Shown: positions 6,670 through 8,367 of the stretch, one piece after another | Numbering within the stretch: position 1 is the stretch's first letter | Layout: each line of letters opens with the position of its first letter | Source of the DNA: DASZQY01 sp048498575 | Lineage (GTDB): Bacteria; Pseudomonadota; Alphaproteobacteria; Rhizobiales; Kaistiaceae | NCBI GenBank assembly: GCA_048498575.1 | Contig: JBEHXS010000114.1 | Span: 1-8,367, forward strand | DNA: 8,367 nucleotides | Direction: 5' to 3' | The notes under the pieces: model-generated | Databases searched by the model: none | Seen by the model: the letters and a program-made list of their open reading frames with translations, nothing else | Told to the model about the DNA's origin: nothing | Made by a program: the position numbers and the translations under genes

Positions 6670-6674
6670 CTCAG

Positions 6675-7580
6675 GTGAAAATCAGCTTAGGACTTTTGAT
6701 GGCTGGCGCATCGGCGATTGCGCTTGCGGGATGCAACTCGAGCGGTGGCTTCGATGGCAACGCGCTCGCGATCCTGGGTTCAGGGGTGGTGAACACGACG
6801 ACCCACGCGACGACGTCCACATCGGCGGCGGCGTCTGACACACTGACCAATGCGCGTATTACCTACAACGATGTCTCGCCCACGGGCTATGGCGCCAATG
6901 ACACCATCACGGTGCAGGTCGACAACGGTGGCGCAGTCAGCGGGCCGACGACCTATACCCAGGACAGCGCCGGCCAGAACTATATCGTGGACGCGGACGG
7001 CATCGGCTCGACGGGCATCGTCGCGAATACCACGCATGCCGGTTACTCCGTCTTTGCCGACTTCATTCCGACCCCGACATCCGCGTCTCAGGACAGCATT
7101 CTGATCGCGGGAGTGGGGGCCCACAGCTTCGCGGGCTTTGTCGGCGCCAACAGCACCTCCACGGGCGCGGGCAACATTGCCGCGGGCTTCGGTGGCGACG
7201 CGCCGACTTTGATGCCGTCGGGAGCAGTCCAATATCACGGCAGCGCAGCTACGACCGTGCAGACGGCCACCCAGCTGTCCACATTCCGCGGCGGCGCTTC
7301 CACGGTGAACGCAAACTTCACCAGTGGCGCTGTCTCCGGACTGTTTGATTTCTCCGGCTCGGGCGTCTCCGACATCACGTTTGCCGGTCAGATGAGTTCA
7401 AGCAAGGCAACCTACTCCGCCGACAGCGTCACCTACGGCGGTGTCGCTGCCACCGGTCAGGTTCAGGGTGGCTTCTACGGCCCGAACTACGCCGAAACGG
7501 CCGGTGCGTTCGATGTTCAGGACGTCACTTCGGGCACCAAGCTTACCGGGTCGTTTGGCGGCAGCGTCCTCCCCCCCTAG
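6675..7580 (+). CDS. Surface lipoprotein with TbpB-like beta-barrel, probable Slam substrate
   Basis: The 301-residue product starts at GTG. MKISLGLLMAGASAIALAGC is a lipoprotein signal peptide with lipobox LAGC and lipidated Cys20, followed by NSSGG, a flexible anchor with no Asp at +2. The mature protein (about 282 residues) is rich in Gly, Ser, Thr and Ala and looks all-beta. The C-terminal part (about 180-301) matches the TbpB beta-barrel family (PF01298, 'transferrin-binding protein-like'): PSGAVQYHGSA (181-191), TVNANFTSGAVSGLFDF (210-226), the hallmark GGFYGPNYAETAGAF (265-279) and a final TGSFGGSV strand. These proteins bind haem, haemophores or host iron proteins in pathogens, but many homologues have unknown ligands. 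I infer surface exposure from the adjacent Slam gene. The protein is much shorter than two-lobed TbpB and resembles single-barrel cargo such as HpuA or HphA. It may carry an iron ligand or act in adhesion; the ligand cannot be told from sequence. Confidence 0.85.
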   Translation: MKISLGLLMAGASAIALAGCNSSGGFDGNALAILGSGVVNTTTHATTSTSAAASDTLTNARITYNDVSPTGYGANDTITVQVDNGGAVSGPTTYTQDSAGQNYIVDADGIGSTGIVANTTHAGYSVFADFIPTPTSASQDSILIAGVGAHSFAGFVGANSTSTGAGNIAAGFGGDAPTLMPSGAVQYHGSAATTVQTATQLSTFRGGASTVNANFTSGAVSGLFDFSGSGVSDITFAGQMSSSKATYSADSVTYGGVAATGQVQGGFYGPNYAETAGAFDVQDVTSGTKLTGSFGGSVLPP

Positions 7581-7583
7581 CCG

Positions 7584-8367
7584 ATGACCACGGAGCCTGA
7601 AAAATGCCGCAGGAGGCCCACGGGCCTCCTGCTTCTCTTATGCGCCGTCGCCTGGCTTGTCGCCGGCGCGGCGTTGCCCGCTCGCGCCGACGACAGCTTC
7701 GTCACGCTGAAAGCGCTGATCGAGAGCGGCCAGTACGACCAGGCGCGCGCGTTTGCCGCCCACGCCACCGGCGATCAGGCAACCGATCAGCTCAATCTCG
7801 ACTTTACTAACGCGCTCATCCTGAAAGTGCAGGGGCACTACAAGGAAGCGGCTGCCGCGATGCGCGCAATTCTTTCGGCGCATCCCGACCTCACGCGGGT
7901 CAGGGGCGAGCTCGCCGATACGCTCTACCGCATGGGCGACATGGAGGGCGCGACCTACAACATGCAGCTGCTGGCGGATTCGACGTCCGACACGACGCAG
8001 CGCGGTTTCTATGACAGCTACCTTGCGGCCGTACGCAGCAAGCGGCCGTGGTCGCTCGACGCGTACATCGCGATCGCGCCAAGCAGCAACATCAACAACG
8101 GCATCAGCGGCGACACGGTGACCATCGGCGGCGCGCAGTTCGATGCCGCCAGCCACGAGAAGAAGAGCGGCGTCGGCCTCGCCTATGGCGTCGCCGGCAC
8201 TTACCGGTTCGCGTTGTCGCCGCAGTTGGATCTCACGGTCGGCGGCAAGACCAACGGTAATCTTTACACCGACCAGTCGTTCGATCAGTGGAACGGTTCC
8301 GTGTTCACCGAGCTGGCGCGCACGACCCCCGTGTGGCGCGTCGGCATCGGGCTCACCGCCGACCGCA
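7584..8367 (+). CDS. Slam-family surface lipoprotein assembly modifier (DUF560), 3'-truncated
   Basis: The frame is open from the ATG at 7584 to the window end (261 codons), with no stop; full-length Slams usually run to roughly 450-500 residues or more. A signal peptide (basic KCRRRPTG, a leucine-rich core, likely cleavage after ARA at 33-35) is followed by TPR-like helices at about 40-132, for example ALIESGQYDQARAFA and GHYKEAAAAMRAILSAHP. The barrel starts near 155 with the Slam signature RPWSLDAYIAIAPSSNINNG (154-173); alternating strands continue to the edge (VGLAYGVAGTYRFA, LDLTVGGK). Slams (PF04575) are outer-membrane proteins that move lipoproteins, or soluble relatives, to the cell surface; the system is also called type XI secretion. 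The neighbouring lipoprotein is the obvious substrate. The start lies in the same frame as the lipoprotein, one codon after its stop, with no Shine-Dalgarno; no other in-frame start keeps the signal peptide. Confidence 0.9.
   Translation, partial: MTTEPEKCRRRPTGLLLLLCAVAWLVAGAALPARADDSFVTLKALIESGQYDQARAFAAHATGDQATDQLNLDFTNALILKVQGHYKEAAAAMRAILSAHPDLTRVRGELADTLYRMGDMEGATYNMQLLADSTSDTTQRGFYDSYLAAVRSKRPWSLDAYIAIAPSSNINNGISGDTVTIGGAQFDAASHEKKSGVGLAYGVAGTYRFALSPQLDLTVGGKTNGNLYTDQSFDQWNGSVFTELARTTPVWRVGIGLTADR
7609..7632 (+). terminator. Perfect hairpin at the lipoprotein/Slam junction, possible attenuator
   Basis: GCAGGAGGCCC (7609-7619) and GGGCCTCCTGC (7622-7632) form an 11-bp perfect inverted repeat around AC, followed by TTCTCTT. 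It starts 29 nt after the lipoprotein stop but lies inside the Slam signal-peptide codons. It resembles an intrinsic terminator with a weak U-tract, so it may stop a fraction of transcripts before slam. The reverse strand has a better T-run (ATTTTT) after a short gap. It could instead protect the 3' end of the lipoprotein mRNA. Confidence 0.55.

Larger units (their letters stand above)
6241..6674. other. Intergenic region between the amidase and lipoprotein genes
   Basis: This 434-nt stretch shows no credible gene; a small minus-strand frame at 6403-6597 has no family features or ribosome site. It holds the TGTTGA-G-TCAACA dyad (6290-6302), a 20-bp dyad (6395-6414), an AT-richer stretch with a candidate promoter (6448-6476), a leader hairpin (6618-6655) and a strong ribosome site. 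It looks like the promoter and leader of the lipoprotein/Slam unit. Confidence 0.6.

Noticed and set aside
7604..7810. Short plus-strand frame starting at ATG 7604 as an alternative to Slam
   Set aside because: Arg-rich translation with no signal peptide. The frame from 7584 gives a clean signal peptide, TPR helices and Slam motif and stays open to the end.

Overview
The window looks like a high-GC alphaproteobacterial chromosome, probably Hyphomicrobiales (Rhizobiales). The evidence is an RNase E with the alphaproteobacterial type of acidic insert in its S1 domain, a gene for the supernumerary complex I subunit NDUFA12 (found in Alphaproteobacteria and mitochondria), and the divergent pair rne / AMIN-type N-acetylmuramoyl-L-alanine amidase, a common arrangement in this class. 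The assignment rests on protein features read by eye, not on a database search.

Layout. Positions 1-1047 (+) hold the 3' part of a gene for an extremely glycine-rich, low-complexity protein whose 5' end lies outside the window. A strong GNRA-loop terminator at 1076-1097 separates it from a convergent minus-strand pair, NDUFA12 (1123-1500) and rne (1538-4345). These two are 37 nt apart with no terminator between them, so they may share a transcript. A roughly 600-nt non-coding divergent region (4346-4956) follows. It carries the rne leader, with a stable stem-loop, and the amidase promoter region, with a TTAACC half-site. The plus-strand amidase gene (4957-6240) encodes a periplasmic cell-wall hydrolase.

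After a 434-nt intergenic region containing dyads and a candidate promoter comes a tight two-gene unit. The first gene (6675-7580) encodes a lipoprotein with a TbpB-like C-terminal beta-barrel. The second (7584 to the window end, truncated) encodes a Slam (DUF560) outer-membrane protein with a signal peptide, TPR-like helices and the start of the barrel. Together they form a lipoprotein-export pair of the Slam / type XI secretion kind, the most interesting system here. Its junction is unusual: the lipoprotein stop, one CCG codon and the Slam ATG follow in one frame with no Shine-Dalgarno sequence, and a perfect 11-bp terminator-like hairpin lies inside the Slam signal-peptide codons. This suggests transcriptional attenuation and translational coupling that keep the exporter scarcer than its cargo.

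How the genes relate. rne (RNA decay and processing), NDUFA12 (complex I assembly) and the amidase (septal peptidoglycan splitting) are housekeeping genes. The lipoprotein/Slam pair looks like an accessory surface-display module placed next to this core block. I saw no tRNA, rRNA, CRISPR, insertion sequence or integrase signature.
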